Assembly: GCF_000423025.1 (NCBI RefSeq)
Contig: NZ_AUHE01000008.1
Location: 83,525-147,524 of the forward strand
Source: Gordonia shandongensis DSM 45094
GTDB taxonomy: Bacteria; Actinomycetota; Actinomycetes; Mycobacteriales; Mycobacteriaceae
DNA length: 64,000 bases
Direction of reading: 5' to 3'
Positions within the stretch are counted from its first letter, which is position 1; each line of letters starts with the position of its first letter. Under the pieces are notes generated by a model, which did not search any database, was not told the origin of the DNA, and saw only the letters and a list, made by a program, of their open reading frames with translations. Shown here piece by piece: positions 18,902-28,208 of this stretch. The position numbers and the translations under genes were made by a program.

Positions 18902-20239
18902 ATGGACCGCCAACAGGAATTCGTGCTGCGCACCCTCGAAGAGCGGGACATCCGCTTCGTCCGACTGTGGTTCACCGACATCCTCGGGTACCTCAAGTCG
19001 GTGGCGATCGCCCCGGCCGAACTGGAGGGCGCGTTCCTCGAGGGCATCGGGTTCGACGGGTCGGCGATCGAGGGCTTCTCGCGGGTGTCGGAGGCCGACA
19101 TGGTGGCCAAACCCGATCCGTCGACCTTCCAGGTGCTGCCGTGGCGGGACGACGGCGACCTGTACTCGGCGCGCATCTTCTGCGACATCGTCATGCCCGA
19201 CGGCTCGCCGTCGTGGGCCGACCCGCGCAATGTTCTGCGCCGTCAACTCAACAAGGCCGCCGACCAGGGCTTCACCTGCTACGTGCACCCGGAGATCGAG
19301 TTCTTCCTCCTGGAGAACCGGCCGATCGACGGCACCGACCCGGTGCCCGCGGACCGCGGCGGATACTTCGATCAGGCGTTCCACGCGCTGGCGCCGAACT
19401 TCCGTCGACACGCCATCGACGCACTCGAGGCGATGGGCATCTCGGTGGAGTTCTCCCACCACGAGGGGGCGCCGGGGCAGCAGGAGATCGACCTGCGGTA
19501 CGCCGACGCACTGTCGATGGCCGACAACGTGATGACCTTCCGGTACCTGGTGAAGCAGGTGGCGTTCACCGACGGCGTGCGCGCGACGTTCATGCCGAAG
19601 CCGTTCACCGAGTACCCGGGGTCGGCGATGCACACGCACATGAGTCTCTTCGAGGGCGACACGAACGCCTTCCACAATCCGGACGACCCCATGCAGCTGT
19701 CGACGGTGGGCAAACAGTTCATCGCGGGAATCCTGCGGCACGCGGGCGAGATCAGTGCGGTCACGAACCAGTGGGTGAACAGCTACAAGCGGTTGATCTA
19801 CGGCGATGAGGCGCCGACGGCCGCCACGTGGGGCGGGGCCAACCGGTCGGCGATGGTCCGCCTGCCGCTGTATACGCCGAACAAGGCCTCGTCGCGGCGG
19901 GTGGAGATCCGCACCCCCGACTCGGCGTGCAACCCGTACCTGTCGTTCGCGGTTCTGCTGGCCGCCGGACTGAAGGGCATCGAGAACGGCTACGAGCTGC
20001 CCGAAGAGGCCGAGGACAATGTGTGGGCGTTGACCGAGGCGGAACGTCGGGCGATGGGATACCGGGAACTGCCCGGGTCCCTCGCCGAGGCGCTCGCCGA
20101 GATGGAGCGGTCGGAGCTGGTCGCCGAGACGCTCGGCGAACACGTCTTCGACTACTTCCTGCGGAACAAGCGCGCCGAGTGGGCGGCGTACCGGAGCCGG
20201 GTGACGCCGTTCGAACTCGAGCAGTACCTGCCGCTGTAG
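18902..20239 (+). CDS. glnA2: Glutamine synthetase, GlnA2 type
   Basis: A 445-residue type I glutamine synthetase: [10 protein letters not shown], metal-site [65 protein letters not shown] and [14 protein letters not shown]. Most core residues are kept, but the adenylylation-site tyrosine of GlnA1-type enzymes is missing: the corresponding loop reads [14 protein letters not shown], without the NLYELPPEE context. It should therefore not be controlled by GlnE. In M. tuberculosis GlnA2 is dispensable, and in streptomycetes some paralogues act on other gamma-glutamyl acceptors, so a non-glutamine product is possible. It is followed after 13 bp by glnE on the same strand. Confidence 0.93.
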   Translation: MDRQQEFVLRTLEERDIRFVRLWFTDILGYLKSVAIAPAELEGAFLEGIGFDGSAIEGFSRVSEADMVAKPDPSTFQVLPWRDDGDLYSARIFCDIVMPDGSPSWADPRNVLRRQLNKAADQGFTCYVHPEIEFFLLENRPIDGTDPVPADRGGYFDQAFHALAPNFRRHAIDALEAMGISVEFSHHEGAPGQQEIDLRYADALSMADNVMTFRYLVKQVAFTDGVRATFMPKPFTEYPGSAMHTHMSLFEGDTNAFHNPDDPMQLSTVGKQFIAGILRHAGEISAVTNQWVNSYKRLIYGDEAPTAATWGGANRSAMVRLPLYTPNKASSRRVEIRTPDSACNPYLSFAVLLAAGLKGIENGYELPEEAEDNVWALTEAERRAMGYRELPGSLAEALAEMERSELVAETLGEHVFDYFLRNKRAEWAAYRSRVTPFELEQYLPL

Positions 20240-20252
20240 GCCGGGGTCGCCA

Positions 20253-23200
20253 GTGACTGTCTCAGGAGGACGTTCGGTCGTACCCAGCACCGGTCGGCTC
20301 GGCCTGCTGCACCCGGACGCGCGGGAACGCGTGGCGGACCTCGGGTGGTCGGGGCGCGAGAGCGTCGATCTGCTGTGGGCCCTGTCGCGGGCCCCCGACG
20401 CCGATATGGCGCTCGGGGCGCTCGGCCGCCTGCACGACACCGACCCCGACGAGTGGTCGCGGATCGACGCGGCGATGCGCGCCGACCGCGGTCTCCGGGG
20501 GCGGCTGCTGTCCCTGCTCGGCGGATCCGATGCGCTCGGCGATCACCTCGTGGGACACGCGGGCACCTGGGAGCTGCTGATTCCCGACGATCTGCCGACC
20601 GCAGACGAGGTCCGCGAGACCATGCTGGCGGCGGTGGCCGCCGTACCCGAGCCGAGTGCGATCGACCACGGCGACCTGCTCTATCGGGCGGGCCTCACCG
20701 GCCACGACGCGGAGGCCGCGCTCCGGACCGCCTACCGGGACCAGGTGATGGTGCTGGCCGCGCACGATCTGGCGGCGACGGTCGAGGACGAGCCCGTGCT
20801 GTACCTGCCGGAGGTGGGACGGCGCCTGTCCGACCTGGCCGACGCCGCGCTGACGGCCGCCCTGTCGGTGGCGCTCGCGACCGTCGTGGGCGATGAGCCG
20901 TTCGACGGCCGGATCGCGGTGATCGCGATGGGGAAGTGCGGTGCCCGCGAACTCAACTACGTCAGCGACGTCGACGTGGTGTTCGTGGCCGAACCGGCCG
21001 ACGCGACGTCGGCGCGCATCGCCGGCGAGATGATGCGGATCGGATCGTCGGCGTTCTTCGACGTCGATGCCGCGCTGCGTCCCGAGGGGAAGCGCGGCGC
21101 GCTCACGCGGACTCTGGAATCGCACGAGGCGTACTACCGGAGGTGGGCCAAGACTTGGGAGTTCCAGGCGTTGCTGAAGGCGCGGGCGATGACCGGGTCG
21201 ATGGATCTGGGGCGCCGATACGTCGAGGCGACCTCCCCGCTGGTGTGGGACGCCTCGGCGCGCGAGGACTTCGTGTCCGAGGTGCAGGCGATGCGTCGAC
21301 GGGTCGAGTCGCTGGTGCCCTCCGAGGAGCGGTACCGCAACATCAAACTCGGCCGGGGCGGGCTGCGCGATGTGGAGTTCGCCGTTCAACTGCTGCAGAT
21401 GGTGCACGGTCGCGTCGACACGCACCTGCACGTCCAGTCGACGGTCGACGCATTGGCGGCGCTCACCGACGGCGGCTACATCGGACGCGACGACGGCGCC
21501 AACCTGTCGGCGTCGTATCAGTTCCTGCGGCTGTTGGAGCACCGTCTGCAGCTGCAGCGGTTCAGCCGCACCCACCTCCTCCCGGACAGCAGCGATCCGG
21601 GCGCGATGCGGTGGCTGGCCCGTGCCGCGCACATCCGCCCCGAGGGAGACAAGGACGCCCGCGAGACGCTGATCGCCGAACTCAAGAGGCAGCGGGCCCG
21701 CGTCCGGCACCTGCACGAGAAGTTGTTCTATCGTCCGCTGCTGGAGTCGGTGGCACGTCTCGACAAGGGCGCTCTGCGGTTGTCGGACGAGTCGGCCAAA
21801 CGGCAGCTCGCGGTCCTGGGCTACGTGTTCCCGGACCGCGCGCTGGCCCACATCCGGGCCCTGGCGTCCGAACCGGGCCGGAGCGGACAGATCCAGGCAC
21901 TGATCCTGCCGGGGCTCCTCGAGCACATCAGCGACACCCCAGACCCCGATGCGGGCCTCCTCAACTATCGCCGCCTGTGCGACGAGATGGCCGGTGTCGT
22001 GTGGTTCCTGCGTCTGCTGCGCGACGACGGCGTGGTCGCCGAACGTCTCATGCACGTGCTGGGCACCAGCGAGTACATCGCGGATCTGCTGGTGCGGTCG
22101 CCCGATGTGATCGCGCTGTACTCGTCGGGTGCGGCCGGCCCGAAGCTCATCGAGATCGACTCGGCGGACGTCGTCAAGGGGCTGCGCGCGTCGACGATGC
22201 GGGCCGGCGACCTGCAGCGGGCGATCGCCGTCGCGCGGTCGCATCGGCGGGCGGAGCTGGCGCGGATCGCCTCGGCCGATCTGCTGGGCCTGATGTCGGT
22301 CCAGGAGGTGTGCCGCGCCCTGTCGACGGTGTGGGCAGGGGTTCTGGGGGCGGCGCTCGACAAGGTCATCGAGTCGTCGCTCGCCGAGGCCGGTCACACG
22401 GAAGCCGGTCGCACGGCGCCGGCTCGGATCGCCGTCATCGGCATGGGACGGCTCGGCGGCGGCGAACTCGGTTACGGCTCGGACGCCGACGTGATGTTCG
22501 TCTGCGAACCCAACGACGGAGTGTCCGACGAGGAGGCGCTGACGTGGTCGACGTCGATCGCCGACCGCGTCCGGAGCCTCCTGGGGTCGCCGAGCTCAGA
22601 CCCGCCGCTGGAAGTCGACGTGGGATTGCGACCGGAGGGCAGGAACGGGCCGATCGTGCGGACCCTCACCTCGTATGAGGCGTACTACCGCCAGTGGGCG
22701 CAGGCGTGGGAGGTGCAGGCGCTGCTGCGCGCGCACGCCGTCGCGGGCGATGAGCAGCTCGGGTTGGCCTTCCTCCTGATGATCGACGCGACGCGGTACC
22801 CGGACGGTGGGGTGTCGCCCGACGCGGTCCGCGAGATCCGTCGAATCAAGGCGCGCGTGGACGCCGAGCGGCTGCCGCGCGGCGCCGATCCGGCGACGCA
22901 CACGAAACTCGGTCGGGGCGGACTGGCCGACGTGGAGTGGACGGTGCAGCTCATGCAGTTGCGGTACGCGCACCGGTATCCGGAACTGCACAACACGTCC
23001 ACGCTGCAGAGCCTCGCGGCGATCGGCGCGCTCGACCTGCTGCCGCAGGACCAGGTCGACATCTTGAGCGAGGCGTGGCTCACGGCCACCGAGGCCCGCA
23101 ACGCCCTGGTGCTGGTGCGCGGAAAGCCGGTCGATCAGCTGCCGGGCCCGGGACGTCAACTGCGTTCGGTGGCGTACGCCGCCGGGTGGTCGCAGGACGA

Positions 23201-23279
23201 GGCCCAAGAGTTCCTGGAGCACTACATGCGCGTCACGCGGCGCGCCAAGGCCGTCGTCGTCGACGTGTTCGGCGGCTGA
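20253..23279 (+). CDS. glnE: Glutamine synthetase adenylyltransferase/deadenylyltransferase
   Basis: Bifunctional regulator that adenylylates and deadenylylates glutamine synthetase. The 1008-residue protein has two nucleotidyltransferase domains with G-X-D-X-D cores: the N-terminal, probably deadenylylating domain ([22 protein letters not shown], about residue 224) and the C-terminal adenylylating domain ([23 protein letters not shown], about residue 730). Each is followed by the LRPEG and SYEAYYR..WE..ALL..RA motifs, and [10 protein letters not shown] / [10 protein letters not shown] mark the two halves. The start is GTG, 13 bp after glnA2. Its target should be GlnA1 (26 kb), which has the tyrosine site, rather than adjacent GlnA2. 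No PII gene is in the window. Confidence 0.97.
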   Translation: MTVSGGRSVVPSTGRLGLLHPDARERVADLGWSGRESVDLLWALSRAPDADMALGALGRLHDTDPDEWSRIDAAMRADRGLRGRLLSLLGGSDALGDHLVGHAGTWELLIPDDLPTADEVRETMLAAVAAVPEPSAIDHGDLLYRAGLTGHDAEAALRTAYRDQVMVLAAHDLAATVEDEPVLYLPEVGRRLSDLADAALTAALSVALATVVGDEPFDGRIAVIAMGKCGARELNYVSDVDVVFVAEPADATSARIAGEMMRIGSSAFFDVDAALRPEGKRGALTRTLESHEAYYRRWAKTWEFQALLKARAMTGSMDLGRRYVEATSPLVWDASAREDFVSEVQAMRRRVESLVPSEERYRNIKLGRGGLRDVEFAVQLLQMVHGRVDTHLHVQSTVDALAALTDGGYIGRDDGANLSASYQFLRLLEHRLQLQRFSRTHLLPDSSDPGAMRWLARAAHIRPEGDKDARETLIAELKRQRARVRHLHEKLFYRPLLESVARLDKGALRLSDESAKRQLAVLGYVFPDRALAHIRALASEPGRSGQIQALILPGLLEHISDTPDPDAGLLNYRRLCDEMAGVVWFLRLLRDDGVVAERLMHVLGTSEYIADLLVRSPDVIALYSSGAAGPKLIEIDSADVVKGLRASTMRAGDLQRAIAVARSHRRAELARIASADLLGLMSVQEVCRALSTVWAGVLGAALDKVIESSLAEAGHTEAGRTAPARIAVIGMGRLGGGELGYGSDADVMFVCEPNDGVSDEEALTWSTSIADRVRSLLGSPSSDPPLEVDVGLRPEGRNGPIVRTLTSYEAYYRQWAQAWEVQALLRAHAVAGDEQLGLAFLLMIDATRYPDGGVSPDAVREIRRIKARVDAERLPRGADPATHTKLGRGGLADVEWTVQLMQLRYAHRYPELHNTSTLQSLAAIGALDLLPQDQVDILSEAWLTATEARNALVLVRGKPVDQLPGPGRQLRSVAYAAGWSQDEAQEFLEHYMRVTRRAKAVVVDVFGG

Positions 23280-24416
23280 ATGACCAACCTTCTGCACCGG
23301 CATTGGGGCCGGCCGGTCGCTGCGGTCGTGACGGCGGGCATGCGGGCCGGTCAGCGTGTGTCGGCGCCGGCGTTGTGGGCGGCGCGACGGATCGTGCGCC
23401 GGCTGCCGATCGAGCGCGTCGCCGCCATCGGCGACGACGAGACGCAGGCCAAGACCAAGGTGGTCTACGACTTCTTCTCGGGAATCGGACCCGAGCTGGC
23501 CGACCCCGGCGGCACCCTGCCGGGCGCGAACCGGTGGGGCCGGCCGTGTCATCCGGAGCGGCCCAACCCGGTGATCCTCGTGCACGGCACCGGCGGCGGC
23601 GCCCAGACCAACTGGGGCACCTATGTGCCGCTGCTGACCGACGCCGGATTCTCGGTGTTCACCCTCACCTACGGGGCCATCGAGGGGTCGCGGTGGCCGA
23701 TCTCCGCGCTCGGCGGCATGCGCCGGATCGAGGAGTCGGCCGAGGAGTTCGGCGCCTTCGTGGACCGGGTGCTCGCGTCGACGGGCGCCGAACGCGTCGA
23801 TGTGGTCGGCCATTCGCAGGGGACGCTGGTGCCCGCCTACTGGGCCAAGTTCCTCGGCGGTGCCGACCGGATCGACAAGTACGTGTCGCTGGCTCCGCTG
23901 TGGGAGGGGACGGCCGCGTTCTCCGAGTCGCGGCCGGTGATGGCGGCGCTCGGCGACGCCCTGGGCATCGATCCGTCCGCGGTGGTGCCCTGCCGCGCTC
24001 TTCCGCAGATGATGCGCGGGTCGCTGTTTCTGCGCCGGCTCAACGGCGGCGGCGGGCCGTACGTCCCCGGCATCCGGTACACGAACATCTCCACGATGCG
24101 TGACGAACTGGTCACGCCGTACACGTCGGGTCAGGTCGAGGGAGGTCCGGACGACTCGGTGGTCAACATCGTCCTGCAGGCCGGGTGCCCGCGCGACCTG
24201 TCCGACCACCTCGGGATCTGCGGGTCGCCGCGGGCGGCGGCGATGGTCCTCAACGCACTCGACGATCATCGCGAGTGGGCGATTCCGTGCCGACTGGTGT
24301 CGCCCTTCTTCGGTTCGCCGCTGCTGGCGCGGACCGGGGGCCTCCCGCAGCTCATCACCCCGTTCGCGCCGGGACTGATCGGCGGGCACGACCTCCCGGC
24401 CGCCCGGTCACGCTAG
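23280..24416 (+). CDS. Alpha/beta-hydrolase lipase (lipase class 2 type)
   Basis: A 378-residue putative triacylglycerol lipase/esterase. It has the oxyanion motif LVHGTGGGAQTNWGTYVPLL (about residue 100), the nucleophile elbow VVGHSQGTLVPAYW (Ser about residue 180), and a late DDSVVN/DHLGICG region that can supply Asp and His. The pattern HGTGG..NW..L and SQGG/T matches the lipase 2 family found in several copies in Mycobacteriales. No clear signal peptide is seen, although residues 8-35 are arginine-rich and moderately hydrophobic. The ATG directly follows the glnE stop with no gap, so it is expressed with glnE although no metabolic link is evident. Its stop is 8 bp from the convergent FKBP gene. 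Confidence 0.85.
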   Translation: MTNLLHRHWGRPVAAVVTAGMRAGQRVSAPALWAARRIVRRLPIERVAAIGDDETQAKTKVVYDFFSGIGPELADPGGTLPGANRWGRPCHPERPNPVILVHGTGGGAQTNWGTYVPLLTDAGFSVFTLTYGAIEGSRWPISALGGMRRIEESAEEFGAFVDRVLASTGAERVDVVGHSQGTLVPAYWAKFLGGADRIDKYVSLAPLWEGTAAFSESRPVMAALGDALGIDPSAVVPCRALPQMMRGSLFLRRLNGGGGPYVPGIRYTNISTMRDELVTPYTSGQVEGGPDDSVVNIVLQAGCPRDLSDHLGICGSPRAAAMVLNALDDHREWAIPCRLVSPFFGSPLLARTGGLPQLITPFAPGLIGGHDLPAARSR

Positions 24417-24424
24417 GCGGGTCG

Positions 24425-25021
24425 TCAGGAGCCGGTGGTCCCGGTGATCTTCAGGACGAAGACGAGGGAGTCATCGGGCTCGATGCCGGCGTCGGGGCTG
24501 CCGCCACTGGGGCCGTACCCGTCGGCGGGCGGCATGGCGACGGCCACGGTGGAGCCGACCGTCTGCCCGATCAGCGCCTTCTGGAATCCGGCGACGACGG
24601 TCGAGACGGGGAAGGGGACGGGGGTTCCGTTCGCGTACGAGGAGTCGAACACCCGGGAGTCGCGGCCGTTGACGCCCTCGTAGAGGACGTCCGCGGTGGA
24701 GTCCTCGCAGACCACGTCGCCGTCGCCCTTCACCAGGGTGTGGACGGCGGTCTCGTCGACGGAGAACGGTGTCGTCAGATCGACCGAGGGGGCTTTGTTC
24801 GCGGCGTCGTCGGTGACGGCGACCGTGACCGAGCCCGCCGTCCCGTCGAGCTTCCACGTCGGCGACGCGTCGGCGGCGACGGGTTCGCAGGGCTGCGACG
24901 ACGTCCCGTCACCGGCCGTCGAGGCCGATGCCGACGCATCGTCGGAGTCGGAGGAGCATCCCGCGGTGAGGGCGAGCGCGAGAACGGCGGCGGGAACGAC
25001 GGCGAGGGCTTTGAGCTTCAT
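24425..25021 (-). CDS. FKBP-type peptidyl-prolyl isomerase lipoprotein (copy 1)
   Basis: A 198-residue predicted lipoprotein. The signal peptide ends in lipobox LTAGC (Cys22), followed by an acidic Ser/Asp-rich linker, a ~60-residue N-terminal segment with two cysteines (PCEPV and VVCEDS), then an FKBP-type domain: VLYEGVNGRDSRVFDSSYANGTPVPFPV, VVAGFQKALIGQTVGSTVAVAMPPADGYG and SLVFVLKITG. It probably helps fold exported proteins at the membrane. A second, diverged copy lies 33 bp upstream on the same strand, so this is a tandem duplication. The protein converges with the lipase gene. Confidence 0.87.
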   Translation of the reverse strand: MKLKALAVVPAAVLALALTAGCSSDSDDASASASTAGDGTSSQPCEPVAADASPTWKLDGTAGSVTVAVTDDAANKAPSVDLTTPFSVDETAVHTLVKGDGDVVCEDSTADVLYEGVNGRDSRVFDSSYANGTPVPFPVSTVVAGFQKALIGQTVGSTVAVAMPPADGYGPSGGSPDAGIEPDDSLVFVLKITGTTGS

Positions 25022-25054
25022 GGCTCGTCAGCGTAGCCGCACCGCCGATGGCCG

Positions 25055-25702
25055 CTAGAACCCGGGCGACTCGGTGGCGGCGAGGATCCGCAGGACGAAG
25101 ACCAGACTGTCACCGGGTTTGATCCGACCGTCCTCGGTGCCGTCGGGGTAGCCGTCGGCGGGCGCCACCACGACGCCGACCGTCGACCCGACCGTCTGTC
25201 CCACGATGGCGCGCCGGAATCCCGGAACCACCTGGGAGGCCTCCAACGCAAGCGGTTGCCCCTTGTAGTACGTGCTGTCGAAGGTGTCGTCGGTGCGGCC
25301 GTTGACGGCCGTGTAGCAGACGCTCGTCGTGGATTCGTCGGTGACGCGCGGGCCGTCGCCCTTGCTGAACGTCTTGACCTGCGTCTCGTACACCGAGAAC
25401 GGGGTGGTGATCGAGATCAGCGGCCCGTGGGTGCTCGTGGCGGGAGCGAGAGCGGCCTTCCCCGTCGCGCCCCGCACCGTCCACTGCGGGCGTGTGGTGG
25501 ATGCGGCGTCCTCGGTGGGGCAGCGGCCGCTGTAGACATCCGTGGGATCCGGGTCGACGACCGCCGTGATGCCGTTGACCACACTCGGGGTCGACGCGTC
25601 GGCCTCATCGGACGGTGCATCGCCGGAACAGCCGGTGAGCGCGACGACGGCGGCCGATGCGGCGGCGAGTGCGGGAACGAGGAACTTGGCCCGGTGCTTC
25701 AC
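25055..25702 (-). CDS. FKBP-type peptidyl-prolyl isomerase lipoprotein (copy 2)
   Basis: A 215-residue lipoprotein related to its downstream neighbour. Signal peptide with lipobox ALTGC (Cys25), acidic linker, N-terminal segment with two cysteines (GRCPTE, TSVCYT), and an FKBP-type C-terminal domain (VNGRTDDTFDSTYYKGQPLALEASQVVPGFRRAIVGQTVGSTVGVVVAPADGYPDG, SLVFVLRI). In both copies the pair of cysteines flanks the N-terminal segment and could form a disulphide outside the cell. The two are about half identical by eye in the FKBP part, so the duplication is not recent. It is separated from glnA1 by 167 bp. Confidence 0.86.
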   Translation of the reverse strand: MKHRAKFLVPALAAASAAVVALTGCSGDAPSDEADASTPSVVNGITAVVDPDPTDVYSGRCPTEDAASTTRPQWTVRGATGKAALAPATSTHGPLISITTPFSVYETQVKTFSKGDGPRVTDESTTSVCYTAVNGRTDDTFDSTYYKGQPLALEASQVVPGFRRAIVGQTVGSTVGVVVAPADGYPDGTEDGRIKPGDSLVFVLRILAATESPGF

Positions 25703-25802
25703 CGTCGCGACTGTAACACCCGCCCGACAACACCCCGACCGATCCTCGTCCCGATCCCCCGGGACCGGTCCCGCGTCGCGTCGACACCGTCCACCGCGTG
25801 CG

Positions 25803-25837
25803 GCGAGGCTCCCGCGGCCGTGCCCCGGAAGCCTCGC
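25803..25837 (-). terminator. Possible terminator hairpin after glnA1
   Basis: GCGAGGCT and AGCCTCGC form an 8-bp stem with a 19-nt GC-rich loop just downstream of the glnA1 stop. No T-run follows, so termination here is only a possibility. Confidence 0.3.
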
Positions 25838-25869
25838 GCGACATCACACGGATCAGCAGTCCCAGGAGC

Positions 25870-27303
25870 TCAGCAGTCGTAGTACAGGCTGAACTCGTAG
25901 GGGTGCGGGCGGATCTGGATCGGCTCGATCTCGTCCTCGCGCTTGAGGGCGACCCACGTCTCGATGAGATCCTCGGTGAACACGCCGCCCGCGGTCAGGT
26001 AGTCGTGGTCGGCCTCCAGACGATCGATCACCGCCGACAGGGAGGTCGGCGCCTGCGGGATGCCCTTGGCCTCCTCCGGCGGCAGTTCGTAGAGATCCTT
26101 GTCGACGGGCTCGTGAGGTTCGATGCGGTTCTTCACCCCGTCGAGCCCGGCCATCATCATCGCCGCGAACGCCAGGTACGGGTTGCCCGAGCTGTCCGGG
26201 CAACGGAACTCGATGCGCTTGGCCTTCGGGTTGTTGCCGGTGATCGGGATGCGGACGCAGGCGCTCCGATTGCGCTGGCTGTACACGAGGTTGATCGGTG
26301 CCTCGTATCCCGGAACGAGACGCTTGTACGAGTTGATCGTCGGGTTCGTGAACGCCAGCAGGCTCGGGGCGTGATGCAGGATGCCGCCGATGTAGTAGCG
26401 CGCTGTGTCGGAGAGTCCCGCATACCCGGCCTCATCGTGGAACAGCGGCTTGCCGTCCTTCCACAGCGACTGGTGCGCGTGCATCCCGGACCCGTTGTCG
26501 CCGAACAGGGGCTTCGGCATGAATGTCGCGGACCTGCCGTTGCGCCACGCGGTGTTCTTGATGATGTATTTGAACAGCTGGACGTCGTCGGCCGCGTGCA
26601 GCAGCGTGTTGAACTTGTAGTTGATCTCGGCCTGGCCGCCGGTGCCGACCTCGTGGTGGCCGCGTTCCAGGGTGAACCCCGAGTCGGTGAGGTTCGACGA
26701 CATCTCGTCGCGCAGATCCACATAGTGGTCGTAGGGGGCGACGGGGAAGTAGCCGCCCTTCTGCCGCACCTTGTAACCCTTGTTGGGGGTGCCGTCGGGG
26801 TTGGTCTGGGAGCCCGAGTTCCACCACCCCGACTCGGACTCCACCCGGTAGTGGGTGGAGTTGACCTCGGAGGTGAACGACACCGAGTCGAAGATGTAGA
26901 ACTCGGCCTCGGCGCCGAAGAAGCAGGTGTCGGCGATGCCGGTCGAGACCAGATAGTCCTCCGCCTTGCGCGCGACGTTGCGCGGGTCGCGGCTGTACGC
27001 CTCGCGGGTGAACGGATCGTGGACGAAGAAGCTGATGTTCATCGTCTTCGCCTTGCGGAACGGGTCGATCCGGGCGGTGGCCGGGTCGGGCAGCAACATC
27101 ATGTCCGACTCGTCGATCGACTGGAATCCACGGATCGATGAACCGTCGAAAGCCAGGCCCTCGGAGAACACGTCCTCGTCGAACGCCGATGCGGGGATGG
27201 AGAAGTGCTGCATCTGACCGGGCAGATCGCAGAAGCGGATGTCGATGTATTCGACGCCCTCGGTGCGGATGCCCTCGAGCAGTTCTTCGTTCGTGCTGTA
27301 CAC
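25870..27303 (-). CDS. glnA1: Glutamine synthetase, type I (GlnA1)
   Basis: Main ammonium-assimilating glutamine synthetase, 477 residues. Visible motifs: [88 protein letters not shown] and [26 protein letters not shown]. The adenylylation site is intact in [11 protein letters not shown] (Tyr about 405), so it is the expected GlnE target. The open frame begins at 27393; GTG 27303 gives the conserved start [11 protein letters not shown], with AGGAG about 11 nt upstream. A 10-bp palindrome and a 9-bp direct repeat lie 25-48 bp upstream. Divergent from the RDD-protein gene. Confidence 0.97.
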   Translation of the reverse strand: MYSTNEELLEGIRTEGVEYIDIRFCDLPGQMQHFSIPASAFDEDVFSEGLAFDGSSIRGFQSIDESDMMLLPDPATARIDPFRKAKTMNISFFVHDPFTREAYSRDPRNVARKAEDYLVSTGIADTCFFGAEAEFYIFDSVSFTSEVNSTHYRVESESGWWNSGSQTNPDGTPNKGYKVRQKGGYFPVAPYDHYVDLRDEMSSNLTDSGFTLERGHHEVGTGGQAEINYKFNTLLHAADDVQLFKYIIKNTAWRNGRSATFMPKPLFGDNGSGMHAHQSLWKDGKPLFHDEAGYAGLSDTARYYIGGILHHAPSLLAFTNPTINSYKRLVPGYEAPINLVYSQRNRSACVRIPITGNNPKAKRIEFRCPDSSGNPYLAFAAMMMAGLDGVKNRIEPHEPVDKDLYELPPEEAKGIPQAPTSLSAVIDRLEADHDYLTAGGVFTEDLIETWVALKREDEIEPIQIRPHPYEFSLYYDC

Positions 27304-27327
27304 GGTCGCCTGACTCCTAACAGTGAA

Positions 27328-27351
27328 TCTCTGGCCAGAACTTCTCTGGCC
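27328..27351. promoter_or_regulatory. Palindrome and direct repeat upstream of glnA1
   Basis: TCTGGCCAGA (27330-27339) is a perfect 10-bp palindrome, and TCTCTGGCC occurs twice, 15 bp apart (27328 and 27343). The position 25-48 bp before the glnA1 GTG suits a regulator site. It does not match the GlnR or AmtR patterns I know. Confidence 0.4.
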
Positions 27352-27535
27352 GGAGCCGCGCCTGGAGGTCGTCGAGGCGCGAATCTCGGTCATCAGAGTA
27401 CGGAGATGACGTTGCTCATGCGATAAACGGATGTTTCTCCCGTGTTACGTGGGCGGCGTCGAGGCGACCGGAGGCCCTCACCACGGGGGCCTGCGTGGTG
27501 CGCGTCACCGGATTGGGGTCCGGCGGCGCGCTGGC

Positions 27536-27541
27536 TACCAT
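27536..27541 (+). promoter_or_regulatory. Leaderless -10 box upstream of the uORF and RDD gene
   Basis: TACCAT ends 7 nt before an ATG at 27549, so the transcript should begin at that codon rather than at the RDD gene itself. Confidence 0.45.
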
Positions 27542-27548
27542 TGGGGCC

Positions 27549-27575
27549 ATGATTCTCGGCCGAGGAGTGCAGTAG
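27549..27575 (+). CDS. Possible 8-residue leaderless upstream ORF
   Basis: ATG followed by seven codons (MILGRGVQ) and TAG. Its stop overlaps the GTG start of the RDD gene by one base (TAGTG), and it contains the GAGGAG that would serve that gene. The layout is that of a leader peptide providing translational coupling. Too short to test by composition, so the support is purely positional. Confidence 0.35.
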   Translation: MILGRGVQ

Positions 27576-28108
27576 TGGCGCGTGCAACGGGTACCTGGCT
27601 GTCGGGTCCGCAGTTCCACGGCGCCGACGACAACGAGTATCGCGGTCAGGACCTCGGCCTGCCGGAGTCCGGCCCCGGGGCGTTGGCCGGCGGCTGGCAC
27701 CGGGTGGTCGGGCTCCTTCTGGACTGGCTCATCGCCGGCGGTCTCGCGATCGCCTTCGTGGGGGTTCGCGCCGCCGAGGGCATGGCCTCGAGCTACGAGA
27801 TGACGATGCGTGTGGCCGCCGTCCCGCAGCTGGCGATCTGGTTCGTGATCGGTGTGCTGGCGGCGGCGTTCTTCGGGTTCACTCCGGGCCAGTACATCGC
27901 GGGCACGCGCGTGGCACGCGTGGACCTGGGGGCCGACCGGGTGGGCGCCGAGGTCGCGGGGGAGTCTCCGCGCGCCGCCGTCGGTCCGATCCGGTCGCTG
28001 GGACGGCAGCTGATCCTGCTGTTCGTGGTGCCGGCGCTCATCAACGACTACAACGGACGGGCGATGCACGACCGGGCGACGGGAACGGCGATCGTCCGCA
28101 CGCGGTAG
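27575..28108 (+). CDS. RDD-family membrane protein
   Basis: A 177-residue protein with an RDD-type domain: a charged N-terminus, a first helix around residues 43-65 (HRVVGLLLDWLIAGGLAIAFVGV) containing the Arg/Asp pair, a second around residues 85-110 (LAIWFVIGVLAAAFFGFTPGQYIAGTRV) with the family motif FGFTPGQ..AG..V, and a third short one ending RAMHDRATGT. The function is unknown; RDD proteins are suspected transport or stress proteins. GTG 27575 is chosen for the preceding GAGGAG. The syntenic gene beside glnA1 in M. tuberculosis (Rv2219A) is also an RDD protein. It is the last conserved gene before the six-gene insertion. Confidence 0.83.
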   Translation: MARATGTWLSGPQFHGADDNEYRGQDLGLPESGPGALAGGWHRVVGLLLDWLIAGGLAIAFVGVRAAEGMASSYEMTMRVAAVPQLAIWFVIGVLAAAFFGFTPGQYIAGTRVARVDLGADRVGAEVAGESPRAAVGPIRSLGRQLILLFVVPALINDYNGRAMHDRATGTAIVRTR

Positions 28109-28208
28109 GTCCGCGTCGTCCGCGATTGACACACACCGTCGTTCTGAACAACGATCAACGTCACCATTGATCGATGGCAGCGTCGGCTGCCGCCAGGAGG
28201 ATCGTGCG

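Noticed and set aside
20262..22397. 711-residue ORF antisense to glnE
   Set aside because: Arg/His/Gln-rich shadow typical of the reverse strand of high-GC genes; no domain is recognisable.
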